A stretch of 31,250 bases of DNA from Eshraghiella sp045129695. GTDB lineage: Bacteria > Bacillota > Clostridia > Lachnospirales > Lachnospiraceae. The stretch spans positions 1 to 31,250 of the forward strand of contig JBGVJZ010000027.1 of NCBI GenBank assembly GCA_045129695.1, read 5' to 3'. Positions 7,172 through 15,582 of the stretch are shown piece after piece (within the stretch, counting starts at the first letter, position 1; the number at the start of each line of letters is the position of its first letter). Below the pieces are notes generated by a model that saw nothing but the letters and a program-made list of their open reading frames with translations, made no database searches and had not been told where the DNA came from. Made by a program: the position numbers and the translations under genes.

Positions 7172-7675
7172 ATGTTTGATGAATTAACTCAAAAAGATAT
7201 ACAGAAGATGGAAGAGGAAATTGAGCATAGAAAGCTTGTGCTTCGCAAGGAGCTTATTGAGAATGTAAAGGAAGCAAGAGCACATGGTGATTTGAGCGAG
7301 AATTTCGAGTATTATGCAGCAAAGAGAGAGAAAAACCGCAATGAGAGCAGAATTAAATATCTTGAGAAAATGATTAAAACAGCCAGAATAATCAGTGATG
7401 AATCGGCGGATGACGAGGTTGGACTTAATAATACGGTTGAGCTGTATTTTGAAGATGATGATGAGACGGAAAAGTTTAAAATCGTAACGACCGTAAGAGG
7501 CAGTTCGCTGATGGGATATATCAGTAACGATTCACCTTTAGGAAGAGCCATTATGGGCCATAAAGCCGGTGACAGGGTTTTTGTAAAGGTTAATGAGAAT
7601 AACGGATACCATGTTACAATTAAGTCCATTGAGAATACTGTGGATGATGGAAGTGACAGCCTTAGAAGCTATTAG
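7172..7675 (+). CDS. greA: Transcript cleavage factor GreA/GreB family
   Basis: 167 residues, ATG behind AAGGCGGTG. The N-terminal coiled coil (~5-80) carries the tip signature GDLSEN (39-44) with acidic D40 and E43, equivalent to the residues that Gre factors deliver into the polymerase secondary channel. The C-terminal domain contains the family motif around SPLGRAIMGHKAGDRV (residues ~120-136). Known: rescues backtracked RNA polymerase by stimulating cleavage of the nascent RNA. Many Clostridia have more than one Gre protein; this copy sits in a unit with unrelated genes, so whether it is the main GreA cannot be told from the window. Confidence 0.9.
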   Translation: MFDELTQKDIQKMEEEIEHRKLVLRKELIENVKEARAHGDLSENFEYYAAKREKNRNESRIKYLEKMIKTARIISDESADDEVGLNNTVELYFEDDDETEKFKIVTTVRGSSLMGYISNDSPLGRAIMGHKAGDRVFVKVNENNGYHVTIKSIENTVDDGSDSLRSY

Positions 7676-7704
7676 ATAATTATGTGGCAGGGAGTGCGGG
7701 TAAT

Positions 7705-9396
7705 ATGAAATTTTTACTTGTTGCAATCAATTCCAAATATATTCACTCTAATCTTGCCGTATATTGTCTTAAAGCAGCGGCAGGTGAGTACAGTGATAAT
7801 GTATTCATAACCGAATATACAATAAATAACAGAACCGATGATATACTTCGGGATATCTATGAGAAGAGTCCTGATGTCATTGGTTTTTCATGTTATATAT
7901 GGAATGTTGTAATTGTTAAGGAATTGATTACGGAGCTTTCCAAAATTCTTCCTCATGTGCCTATATGGCTTGGTGGCCCCGAGGTAAGCTATAATTCACG
8001 GAATTATGCAGGAGTATTTCCGAATGTTGCCGGAGTTATGAAGGGCGAGGGCGAAAAAACCTTCAGAAGGCTTATGGAATGCTATTCAACCAACCGGCTA
8101 AGTGAAATTCACACAATTAACGGAATTACGACTGTTTGCGATGGGGTTGTATATGATAACCCATGTGAAGAACCGGTTGATATGAATAATATACATGTTG
8201 AATATGATGCAGAAATACTTAACAACAGGATTATTTATTATGAGAGTCAGAGGGGATGCCCTTTTTCATGCAGCTATTGCCTCTCTTCCGTGGATAAACA
8301 GCTTAGATTCAAGGATACAGAGCTTGTAAAGCAGGAACTGTTGTTTTTTCTTAATAATAAAGTTCCACAGATTAAATTTGTTGACAGAACCTTCAATTGT
8401 AATAAGACTCATGCCATGGAAATCTGGCGTTTTATCATGAAAAATGATAATGGAATAACTAATTTCCATTTTGAAATAGCAGCGGATTTGCTGGATGAGG
8501 AGGAAATCGGACTGTTGCAGTCAATGAGAAGAGGCCTGATTCAGCTTGAGATTGGAGTTCAGTCTGTTAATTCAGACACAATTAAAGCAATTCACAGAAG
8601 TATGAGACTGGATATTCTTAAGGCTAATGTGAAAGCACTGCTGAAGAATAATAATATTCATCTGCATCTGGATTTGATTGCAGGGCTTCCTTATGAAGAT
8701 TTTTCAAGCTTTCAGAAATCCTTTAATGATGTTTATGAGATGAAACCACATGATTTACAGCTTGGTTTTTTAAAGCTTTTGCATGGTTCGATAATTGAGT
8801 CTGAGGCTTCTGAATATGGGATTACCGGTCGGGATACACCGCCTTATGAGGTTCTTTTTACCAAATGGATCAGCTATGAAGAGCTTCTAAAGCTAAAGCT
8901 TGTTGAAAATGTAGTTGAAATGTATTATAACAGTGGAATGTTTGTGGCAGCAATAAAATACGCCGTCGGATTTTTTGCAGATGCATTTTCTATGTATATG
9001 GAGCTTGGTAAATTCTACGACAGACGGTATCCGCTTGGAAGCCTGCCATCAAGAAATGCCAAATATGAATTGTTTTATGATTTTATGAGTGATAAAATTA
9101 CACAGAAGGAAGCTGTAATATTTGGTGAATTTCTTAAATATGATATGCTGTGTAAGGATAATCTTAAGGCATATCCGAATTTCCTTGAGCCGGATTATGA
9201 ACTGGCAATGAGGGCAAGAATGCTTATTCCGGACAGAAAGCTTACCAAGGCTGAGCATATGGAAATTTTTAAATTCAATGTATTGGAATATCTTTGCTCC
9301 GGTATAATAGAGGAAGGAGAGTATCCGATATACTTTAATTATCTTGAAAGAGATAATTTAACCAATAATGCCACAATAAAAGAGTGGACTATTTGA
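7705..9396 (+). CDS. B12-binding-domain radical SAM protein (DUF4080 type)
   Basis: 563 residues from the ATG at 7705. An in-frame GTG at 7684 is possible, but the purine-rich GGGAGTGCGG lies just before the ATG and homologues typically begin MKFLLVAINSKY. Residues ~1-130 are a cobalamin-binding-like Rossmann region with LGGPE (90-94). The radical SAM core has the 4Fe-4S triad C185/C189/C192 in the form C-x3-C-x2-C. The C-terminal ~230 residues resemble DUF4080. Known: such enzymes cleave S-adenosylmethionine to start radical chemistry, often methylations; the substrate of this family is not established to my knowledge. Cytoplasmic, probably oxygen sensitive. Co-directional with greA upstream and the SecB-like gene downstream. 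Confidence 0.85.
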   Translation: MKFLLVAINSKYIHSNLAVYCLKAAAGEYSDNVFITEYTINNRTDDILRDIYEKSPDVIGFSCYIWNVVIVKELITELSKILPHVPIWLGGPEVSYNSRNYAGVFPNVAGVMKGEGEKTFRRLMECYSTNRLSEIHTINGITTVCDGVVYDNPCEEPVDMNNIHVEYDAEILNNRIIYYESQRGCPFSCSYCLSSVDKQLRFKDTELVKQELLFFLNNKVPQIKFVDRTFNCNKTHAMEIWRFIMKNDNGITNFHFEIAADLLDEEEIGLLQSMRRGLIQLEIGVQSVNSDTIKAIHRSMRLDILKANVKALLKNNNIHLHLDLIAGLPYEDFSSFQKSFNDVYEMKPHDLQLGFLKLLHGSIIESEASEYGITGRDTPPYEVLFTKWISYEELLKLKLVENVVEMYYNSGMFVAAIKYAVGFFADAFSMYMELGKFYDRRYPLGSLPSRNAKYELFYDFMSDKITQKEAVIFGEFLKYDMLCKDNLKAYPNFLEPDYELAMRARMLIPDRKLTKAEHMEIFKFNVLEYLCSGIIEEGEYPIYFNYLERDNLTNNATIKEWTI

Positions 9397-9445
9397 GCAA
9401 AAGAAAGTAAAATATAAAGAACAAATGTATATGGAGGAAAACAAA

Positions 9446-9850
9446 ATGAAAAATGTACAGGTAACAATTAATCCAACAGAAATTAAGCATATTGACTACA
9501 CAAATGCTTTTACTAAGAAACCGGGTGAGAAAATCGCTCTTCAGGTTAAGCAGGATGCATCAATCCGCCTTAATCCCAATAACCCCGTTTCAGCAATTGT
9601 GTTATTGAATGTTACAATAGAGGATCCTGATAAATGTATCAGCTTACATGTTGAGACAATTACAGGGGTAACCGTAAGTACTTTTATTGATGATTTGGAG
9701 GGCTTTATTCGTACAAAATATCTTCCGACTGTTGTTTTATCTTCAAACGAGAAGATTCGTGCGACTACATGCTGTTTCGGTATTCCGGTAAGACTTCCTA
9801 ATCCGGTGCTTGGCGAGGCTTCAGAGCAGGCAGAAGGAATACCACAGTAA
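9446..9850 (+). CDS. Small beta-rich protein, possibly SecB-like
   Basis: 134 residues. Start chosen at ATG 9446 because GGAGG (9433-9437) is 8 nt upstream; the in-frame ATG at 9425 precedes that site. The protein is mostly predicted strands followed by a helix near residues 95-115, with no signal peptide or membrane segment. The order (strands, then F-x-x-D-L-E-G-F, then a short helix and PVRLPNP) loosely recalls the export chaperone SecB, but the resemblance is weak and I would not rely on it. Two adjacent cysteines (TTCCFG) lie near the C-terminal third. It is followed 36 nt later by thioredoxin reductase in the same unit. Confidence 0.6.
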   Translation: MKNVQVTINPTEIKHIDYTNAFTKKPGEKIALQVKQDASIRLNPNNPVSAIVLLNVTIEDPDKCISLHVETITGVTVSTFIDDLEGFIRTKYLPTVVLSSNEKIRATTCCFGIPVRLPNPVLGEASEQAEGIPQ

Positions 9851-9886
9851 TTTATTAAATTGCAAGGGAAGTTTCAGCAGAATAAT

Positions 9887-10804
9887 ATGAAATATGATGT
9901 GATTATTATAGGTGGCGGCCCTGCGGGACTTACTGCCGCGGTGTATGCTCAAAGAGCCGGTATGAGAGTGCTGGTGCTTGAGCGTTATATATGTGGTGGT
10001 CAGATTGCCTTTTCTTCAGAGGTGGAGAATTATCCCGGACTTATGAAGGTTAGTGGTGCGGATTTCGCAGGTACACTAATGGAGCAGGCTATAAGCTTTG
10101 GCGCCGAAATAGAATATAATGAGGCATTAACTATAGAGAGAACTTCGGATAATGGAGGTTTTAGAGTTGTTACTGACGGTAACAGCTTTGATTGTAATGC
10201 AGTTATTATTGCATCAGGTGCCAAATGCCGTGAAGCAGGTGTGGAGGGAGAATCTCATTTTAAGGGGAGGGGCGTATCCTACTGCGCTGTGTGTGATGGT
10301 GCATTTTATAAGGGCAGAAATGTTGCTGTAATTGGTGGCGGTAATACCGCATTGGAGGATGCGATTTATTTGTCGGAGCTTTGCAATACGGTATATATTG
10401 TGCATCGAAGGGATGAATTCCGTGGAGAGCCGGCATTGGTACAGAAGCTTAATCAGTGTGATAATATTGTTAAGCTTATGAGCATGGAGCCGGCTTCCAT
10501 TTCAGGCAATGATTTTGTGGAGAGTATAACCTTAACCGGTGTTAAGGATAACACACAGACTACTATTGATGTAGACGGTGTGTTTGTGGCAATCGGAAGG
10601 ACTCCGGATACTGAATTTGTTGCTGACATTATCAATCTTGACGATAATGGCTATGTGGATTCCGATGAACAATGCACCACCAATATTCCGGGAATTTTTG
10701 TTGCCGGTGACTGCAGAAAACGGCGGGTAAAACAGCTTACAACAGCTGTTTCGGATGGAGCAGTGGCTGCTATTGCAGCAACTGATTTTATCAGATTACA
10801 TTAA
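9887..10804 (+). CDS. trxB: Thioredoxin reductase-like flavoprotein
   Basis: 305 residues from ATG 9887. An in-frame TTG at 9860 is less likely because MKYDVIIIGGGPAG is the canonical family N-terminus; neither start has a strong ribosome site. FAD-binding GGGPAG lies at residues ~9-14, the redox-active C133-A-V-C136-D, the NADPH Rossmann motif GGGNTA (~150-155) and the NADP-phosphate motif HRRDEFR (173-179). The second FAD motif is FVAGDCR near the C-terminus. Length matches low-molecular-weight thioredoxin reductases. Known: NADPH + oxidised thioredoxin gives reduced thioredoxin. No thioredoxin gene is adjacent, so the partner could be another disulfide protein. Confidence 0.9.
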   Translation: MKYDVIIIGGGPAGLTAAVYAQRAGMRVLVLERYICGGQIAFSSEVENYPGLMKVSGADFAGTLMEQAISFGAEIEYNEALTIERTSDNGGFRVVTDGNSFDCNAVIIASGAKCREAGVEGESHFKGRGVSYCAVCDGAFYKGRNVAVIGGGNTALEDAIYLSELCNTVYIVHRRDEFRGEPALVQKLNQCDNIVKLMSMEPASISGNDFVESITLTGVKDNTQTTIDVDGVFVAIGRTPDTEFVADIINLDDNGYVDSDEQCTTNIPGIFVAGDCRKRRVKQLTTAVSDGAVAAIAATDFIRLH

Positions 10805-10831
10805 CAACCTTATTTAAACGGAGTTCTGATT

Positions 10832-12001
10832 ATGGGTGCTTTAGCAAGGCTTTTTATTAAAAATCCAACAGATTATAAGAATCCCGAGGTGCGTAAGAAA
10901 TACGGAATGCTTGCAGGGATACTTGGTATTGTATTGAATATCCTTTTGGCGGCGGGAAAGCTTGTGGCAGGAATATTAAGCGGGGCAATATCTGTTATGG
11001 CAGATGCTTTTAACAACCTATCTGATGCAGGTTCTTCAATAATATCACTTATTGGTTTTTGCATGTCGGATAAAAAGCCCGACCATGAACACCCCTTCGG
11101 TCATGGGAGAATGGAATACATAGCAGGACTTTTTGTATCCCTTCTCATTGTTGTTATGGGTTTTGAACTTGCAAAGAGCTCAATAGACAAAATTATTCAT
11201 CCACAGGAAGTGGAGGCAGGAATTGCCTCTATTATAATTCTTGTGGCAGCAATTATGGTTAAGATATATATGCATTTATATAATCGCATATATGGTGAAA
11301 GAATTGATTCAGCATCAATGAAAGCAACTGCAGTGGACTCCTTAAGTGATACTGTGGCGACAATAGTTGTTTTAATCTCACTTTTTATCTCCAGATATAC
11401 CGGAGTTAATGTTGATGGTTTAACGGGAGTTCTGGTATCACTGTTTATCTTTTATGCCGGAATCCGTTCCATAAAAGAAACAGTTGACCCACTATTAGGG
11501 CAGGCTCCTGATAAGGATTTTGTACAATCAATTAAAGATGTTGTCGCTAAATATCCTGAGATAGTAGGAATTCATGATTTAATTGTGCATGATTACGGTC
11601 CGGGACGCAGGATTATATCTCTTCATGGAGAAGTATCCGAGGATGGCAATATAGTTATTCTCCATGATATTATTGACAGATGTGAAAGAGAACTAAGTGA
11701 GTCGCTTGGCTGCATGGCAACCATACATATGGATCCTATTACCCTCAATGATGAAAGGGTGGATGCATTGAGATTTGCAATTCTGGAGGAGATACATAAA
11801 TTTGACCCGAAGGTTACAATCCATGATTTCAGGGTTGTGGACGGACCTAACCAGACCAATATTATTTTTGATGCGGTTCTGCCGGACAGCTCAGGAATAA
11901 CCGATAAGCAGTTAAAGGAACAGTTTGACAGAATCATTAAAAAGCTTCCCGGAAACTGTGCAGGTGTCATAACGATTGACAGTCAGTTTTCGGAGTGGTA
12001 A
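10832..12001 (+). CDS. Cation diffusion facilitator, Mn-type metal site
   Basis: 389 residues, ATG behind ACGGAG. The N-terminal half holds about six hydrophobic segments, followed by two cytoplasmic-domain-like stretches (about 215-290 and 300-389), the second an extension often seen in Clostridia. The metal site on TM2 is N61-x3-D65 and on TM5 D169-x3-D173. Zinc members usually have H-x3-D in TM2, whereas manganese exporters often have N or D there, so Mn(II) is the better guess for substrate. The conserved HEHPFGHGR loop is at 85-93. Known: exports divalent metal in exchange for protons. The stop codon directly abuts the stop codon of the convergent gene. Confidence 0.88.
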   Translation: MGALARLFIKNPTDYKNPEVRKKYGMLAGILGIVLNILLAAGKLVAGILSGAISVMADAFNNLSDAGSSIISLIGFCMSDKKPDHEHPFGHGRMEYIAGLFVSLLIVVMGFELAKSSIDKIIHPQEVEAGIASIIILVAAIMVKIYMHLYNRIYGERIDSASMKATAVDSLSDTVATIVVLISLFISRYTGVNVDGLTGVLVSLFIFYAGIRSIKETVDPLLGQAPDKDFVQSIKDVVAKYPEIVGIHDLIVHDYGPGRRIISLHGEVSEDGNIVILHDIIDRCERELSESLGCMATIHMDPITLNDERVDALRFAILEEIHKFDPKVTIHDFRVVDGPNQTNIIFDAVLPDSSGITDKQLKEQFDRIIKKLPGNCAGVITIDSQFSEW

Positions 12002-13009
12002 TTATATTGTATAAATCCTGTCAGCAGGATAATATTTAGACAATTCTGATTCGGCGAAATTCAGCATTTCGCCGGATTTTTTTGTATCATAGCTGCAAAT
12101 GCCGTTTACATTATCATAAGGATAGGCAGTTATTGCACAGCTTCTTTTTCTCCGCATTGATTTAAGATAATCAGATGAAATCCTGAATAATCCCACACTC
12201 ACATCATAAATCTTTACCGCATCAATCTGTTCAAAAACATATCTATAAAAATCCCCGTATATCTTCTTATAATCCGGCACAAAAATCATCGGGTCAAAAC
12301 ATAATCTTACCTTACAGTTATTGTTGATGGCATTATTAACTGCATTAATTCTGTGAAAGAGAGAAGGAGTGTGATGTTCGTATTTAATGACCTCCTCAGG
12401 TGAAAGTGTCCAGGCCCAGACAATATCAGGATGGCTGCTTTTGCTAAGCTTTGTTACATCGTACATTGACTTGGTTCTCACTTCAATTGTTAATCCGGGA
12501 TTGGCAATTGTAAAATCAATCCATTTCTGTGTGAAGCCGCACAAGCCCTCAACTGCCAGCAAATCTGTATCGTAAGATATACAGATGTACATGGGGTGTT
12601 CTTTCAGCATGGTGCGTATTTTATTGAAATAATCTTCGATATTTACGAAAATAACCATATTTCCCGAAGGATACATACCTTGCAGATAACAATATTCGCA
12701 ATCGTATATACAATTCATAATATTTGAGGTGTAATAGAAATGTTCATTGCCGAAGCTCTGACAGAATCTTGCACCCGGATATATAAGCTCGGAATGATTT
12801 ACAGCAAGAATAAGGGATTGGGCACTTTTCTGCAGGACAAAATCCTGTTTGGAACGGTTAAACATATCCTTGTAATGTCGGACATGAATTATTTTTGCAT
12901 CGGGAAAATGCTTTAAAATATCCTTTGTAAGCGGATAATTCAAAGCTTCCTCTTCAATATATATGTGGGAATAATTTTTAGCAAAGTATTTTGTTGCGGA
13001 TGAGTTCAT
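12002..13009 (-). CDS. splB: Spore photoproduct lyase family radical SAM enzyme
   Basis: 335 residues from ATG 13009, which has an AAAGGA ribosome site; an in-frame upstream ATG at 13105 would overlap the preceding gene by 128 nt and is rejected. The radical SAM triad is C100/C104/C107 (C-IYD-C-EY-C) and the following residues, the NIEDYFNKI stretch and ISYDTD...VEGL segment, match SPL. C143 is a candidate for the hydrogen-donor cysteine, but I cannot align it with certainty. Known: SPL directly reverses the thymine dimer (spore photoproduct) formed by UV in spore DNA, during germination. It overlaps the upstream unknown gene by 32 nt, so translation is probably coupled. Length is typical of the family. 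Confidence 0.85.
   Translation of the reverse strand: MNSSATKYFAKNYSHIYIEEEALNYPLTKDILKHFPDAKIIHVRHYKDMFNRSKQDFVLQKSAQSLILAVNHSELIYPGARFCQSFGNEHFYYTSNIMNCIYDCEYCYLQGMYPSGNMVIFVNIEDYFNKIRTMLKEHPMYICISYDTDLLAVEGLCGFTQKWIDFTIANPGLTIEVRTKSMYDVTKLSKSSHPDIVWAWTLSPEEVIKYEHHTPSLFHRINAVNNAINNNCKVRLCFDPMIFVPDYKKIYGDFYRYVFEQIDAVKIYDVSVGLFRISSDYLKSMRRKRSCAITAYPYDNVNGICSYDTKKSGEMLNFAESELSKYYPADRIYTI
12049..12083 (+). terminator. Terminator of the 6-12 kb unit, inside the convergent splB-type gene
   Basis: 12-bp stem 12049-12060 with 12066-12077 (core CGGCGAAAT/ATTTCGCCG, one G-T wobble), loop TCAGC, then a T run to 12083. It lies ~50 nt past the transporter stop and wholly within the 3' coding region of the opposing gene. 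A smaller perfect hairpin ATCCTG-tcag-CAGGAT (12015-12030) precedes it. Confidence 0.85.
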
Positions 13010-13547
13010 ATATTTGTTTTCCTTTTTGTTTTGTGGTAACAGGCAGAGGGTATTCTTCAATGAAGGGAGTGAGAAGTCCGTATACATCACCGCCTGTTTC
13101 TGCATAATAGGTCATCAGATTCCTGAAGGAATGCAGCATTGTGGCTGACAACATAAGGTCATTTCCAAATTTATCAATTAATGTAATATCCTTGTCGGTT
13201 AATGAAGGCAATGTATTTTTGAAAACCTCTTTGAGCACCTTGATAAACTCAATTAAAAGGTTATGATCTTTTATATAAATAAAATAACAACGACTGCTGC
13301 CATAACGTCTGATTGCAGCATCGGCAATTGCATATAAATCGGAATCACATACTGTCTGTTCCTTAAAATTATGCTGCAGAAGCATATCAGGATAACAGGA
13401 GCTGCCGGTCTGTGGGTCTGTAATGGCATTGCAGATTATATTATCTCCATTGCCTATATGGATAAAAATATCCTCTGCAAGCAATCTGTCAATTAATGGA
13501 TCAAGTGTGTTCTTAAGCTCCTCGCTGCCATATGATAAATTAATCAT
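12978..13547 (-). CDS. Unknown protein in the SPL operon
   Basis: 189 residues, ATG 13547 with AAGGAG upstream; its start overlaps the stop of the dehydrogenase gene by 8 nt (ATGATTAA), and its end overlaps the SPL start. No signal peptide or membrane segment. The middle is helical and Leu-rich, the C-terminus basic (KQKGKQIYELIRNKIL). It contains five cysteines, without a metal-binding spacing that I recognise. I do not recognise the family. Its position between an SDR and SPL, overlapping both, suggests a shared function, but nothing in the residues shows what that is. Confidence 0.7.
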   Translation of the reverse strand: MINLSYGSEELKNTLDPLIDRLLAEDIFIHIGNGDNIICNAITDPQTGSSCYPDMLLQHNFKEQTVCDSDLYAIADAAIRRYGSSRCYFIYIKDHNLLIEFIKVLKEVFKNTLPSLTDKDITLIDKFGNDLMLSATMLHSFRNLMTYYAETGGDVYGLLTPFIEEYPLPVTTKQKGKQIYELIRNKILC

Positions 13548-14232
13548 GGGAAGGCTCCTTTCTTCTGATTCGATGATATTGAGGCTGAAGTTTTATATGG
13601 GTTATACAGCCTGATTGGATACCATACATAAGTGCATCCGCAACATCATCAGGTGTAAGATGGCAGCCCTCTTCATCAGAAACCGTAAAATCTGCATTGC
13701 GGTATAGCAGAGTGTCAGTCATATCGGGTTCAATTGTAATTACACGTATTCCGTACTTTCGTGCCTCGTCAAAAATACTTGCACCAAAGCTTGACAGGGC
13801 TGCCTTGGTTGCTCCATACGCTGCGCCGTGCGGATTGGTCTTATGGGCGGTAACACTGGAAATATTGGCAATGATTCCGTTGTTGTGCTTGAGCTGACGC
13901 ATTAATATACCGGTAATTAACAGAGGAACTTCAATATTGGTTACTGTCATTCTGTGAATTTTGGCAGAATTAAGTTCTTCATGAAGTCCATAAAATCCCA
14001 CACCGGCATTATTAACCAGTAAATCGAAGGAATATTCTCTTGAGAGCTGTTTAATAAGTGATTCTGTGTCGGATAATTTTATCAGGTCTGTTTTACAATC
14101 AATAAAGTTATCGTGACTGATAGGTGTATCGCTTCTGGAAATACCGATAACCCTCCAGCCGTTTTCAAGAAGCTTTTGTGCAATTGCAAGACCAATACCG
14201 GAAGAAGTTCCGGTGATTAATGCTGTTCTCAT
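13540..14232 (-). CDS. Short-chain dehydrogenase/reductase
   Basis: 230 residues from ATG 14232, which has AGAGGTG nine nt upstream; the in-frame ATG at 14274 adds 14 residues not typical of the family. Rossmann motif TGTSSGIG (7-14), NNAG (74-77), active-site tetrad N99, S126, Y139, K143 (YGATK). This is the classical SDR layout with NAD(P)H as cofactor; R32 after the second strand could favour NADP. Known: SDRs oxidise or reduce alcohols, ketones and sugars; the substrate cannot be told. First gene of a minus-strand unit with the unknown protein and SPL. Confidence 0.88.
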   Translation of the reverse strand: MRTALITGTSSGIGLAIAQKLLENGWRVIGISRSDTPISHDNFIDCKTDLIKLSDTESLIKQLSREYSFDLLVNNAGVGFYGLHEELNSAKIHRMTVTNIEVPLLITGILMRQLKHNNGIIANISSVTAHKTNPHGAAYGATKAALSSFGASIFDEARKYGIRVITIEPDMTDTLLYRNADFTVSDEEGCHLTPDDVADALMYGIQSGCITHIKLQPQYHRIRRKEPSHD

Positions 14233-14264
14233 ATTATATACACCTCTGATTACAATAAATTTCG

Positions 14265-14293
14265 TTGACATCATTTGTTAAAAATAATATCAT
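14265..14293 (+). promoter_or_regulatory. Promoter of the 14.3-24.3 kb unit
   Basis: Perfect -35 TTGACA (14265-14270), 17-bp spacer, -10 TATCAT (14288-14293). The start site would be near 14300, ahead of ribosome site AGAGG and ATG 14328. Confidence 0.75.
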
Positions 14294-14327
14294 TAAAGGA
14301 AATGAATTAAAAGAGGTTATTTTCAGT

Positions 14328-15569
14328 ATGGATGAGAAAAAGATAAATATAATTACAATTGTAATGAGTGTTGTTGCAGTAATTTCGGTTGTGGCTGTTC
14401 TGATAGTGAACTTTTTATTGAAGGATACAGTCAGAGGCGGTAAGGACAAAGAAGATGAATATGAGGCCTGCCTGATACAGGCAAGAACAGAATATGAGCA
14501 GGGTGAATATTTGCTCTCAATTTCCTCATATTTATCCGCAATTGATAATATTGAACCGGAGGAACAGGATTATGTTATGCTTGTAGATTCACTGATTCAG
14601 GTGAAAGACTATCCGATGGCACTGAATTATGCATATATTCTTTTGGACAGAACAGAAGATACAGAGGTGTTGGAGAAAATATATTTTACCGTAGCAGACA
14701 TATATGTGGGTGAGAAAAATTACAGAGCCGCGTACAATATGCTTTCTGAGGCAGAGGAAAGGGTTTCTGGAATTCTTGATAAATATTGCGAAGAGAAGAC
14801 GGATGTATCAATTTGTCTTGCACCATATGCTGATGATACTGAGAGTGAATATGATTATGTATTTCTTGGAAGCTATCCTCAGACAGGACTATCTGGAAAA
14901 GAGGTTCCTGAGTATGTTACCAAAGCAGAGTTTGATTCTGATAATTATGCCCAAATTTATGGCAGGGAATATATAAGAGCAGGGGAAGAGGGTAATTATA
15001 CATATTATCTGTATGAACCTGTCCGGTGGTGGGTTCTTAAGGACGATGAAGAGCAGCTTACTCTGTTGGCCGATAAGATTCTTGACTGCAGGCAGTATAA
15101 CAAGTCCATGGCGGCAATAACATGGGACAGCTCTGATTTGAGAACATGGATGAATGATGAATTTTATAATACATGTTTTAACAAAGCAGAACAGGAATAT
15201 GTGCTGGATCATGTTACAGCAAGCCCGTATAATTACTGCCATCTGTATTATGCAGGAGAAGACTGTACGGATAAAATTTCTCTGATGCCTGCATTTGATC
15301 TTGCAAACGGAACTTATTATTTCAAAACTCATAATGACGAAGCAGATAAACTCCTTAGAATTGCTGTCGGAACAGAATATGCCCGTTCTCAGGGGCTGCT
15401 TGTGGATGAGAACGGAGGAGGCAGATGGTGGACCTGCACAAGTGCCACATTGGATAATATGGCGGTTGTGGTTATTACCGAGAATGGCAATGTGCTTATG
15501 GAGAGCGGCGGAGAATATGTTAACAAATCCGATGTTGGTGTAAGACCTTTAATTACAATTACCAAATAA
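14328..15569 (+). CDS. Membrane-anchored TPR-like protein with DUF6273 domain
   Basis: 413 residues from ATG 14328; a TTG in the same frame at 14265 is the promoter -35 and is rejected. A membrane segment spans ~6-31. Residues ~45-150 are paired helices with TPR-like spacing (ARTEYEQGEYLLSISSYLSA). The C-terminal ~235 residues match DUF6273: FLGSYPQT (179-186), PVRWWVL (231-237), ADKILDCRQYN (248-258), LRTWMNDEFY (271-280), and the ending GVRPLITI. Known: DUF6273 occurs in many secreted or anchored Firmicute proteins, often repeated; its function is not established. Inference: an extracytoplasmic domain on a TPR stalk. Next gene after 13 nt. Confidence 0.75.
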   Translation: MDEKKINIITIVMSVVAVISVVAVLIVNFLLKDTVRGGKDKEDEYEACLIQARTEYEQGEYLLSISSYLSAIDNIEPEEQDYVMLVDSLIQVKDYPMALNYAYILLDRTEDTEVLEKIYFTVADIYVGEKNYRAAYNMLSEAEERVSGILDKYCEEKTDVSICLAPYADDTESEYDYVFLGSYPQTGLSGKEVPEYVTKAEFDSDNYAQIYGREYIRAGEEGNYTYYLYEPVRWWVLKDDEEQLTLLADKILDCRQYNKSMAAITWDSSDLRTWMNDEFYNTCFNKAEQEYVLDHVTASPYNYCHLYYAGEDCTDKISLMPAFDLANGTYYFKTHNDEADKLLRIAVGTEYARSQGLLVDENGGGRWWTCTSATLDNMAVVVITENGNVLMESGGEYVNKSDVGVRPLITITK

Positions 15570-15582
15570 TGAGGTTTCCTTA

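Noticed and set aside
14265..14327. TTG start for the DUF6273 protein
   Set aside because: The TTG is part of a perfect -35 box and would lie upstream of the predicted transcript start; ATG 14328 has a ribosome site.
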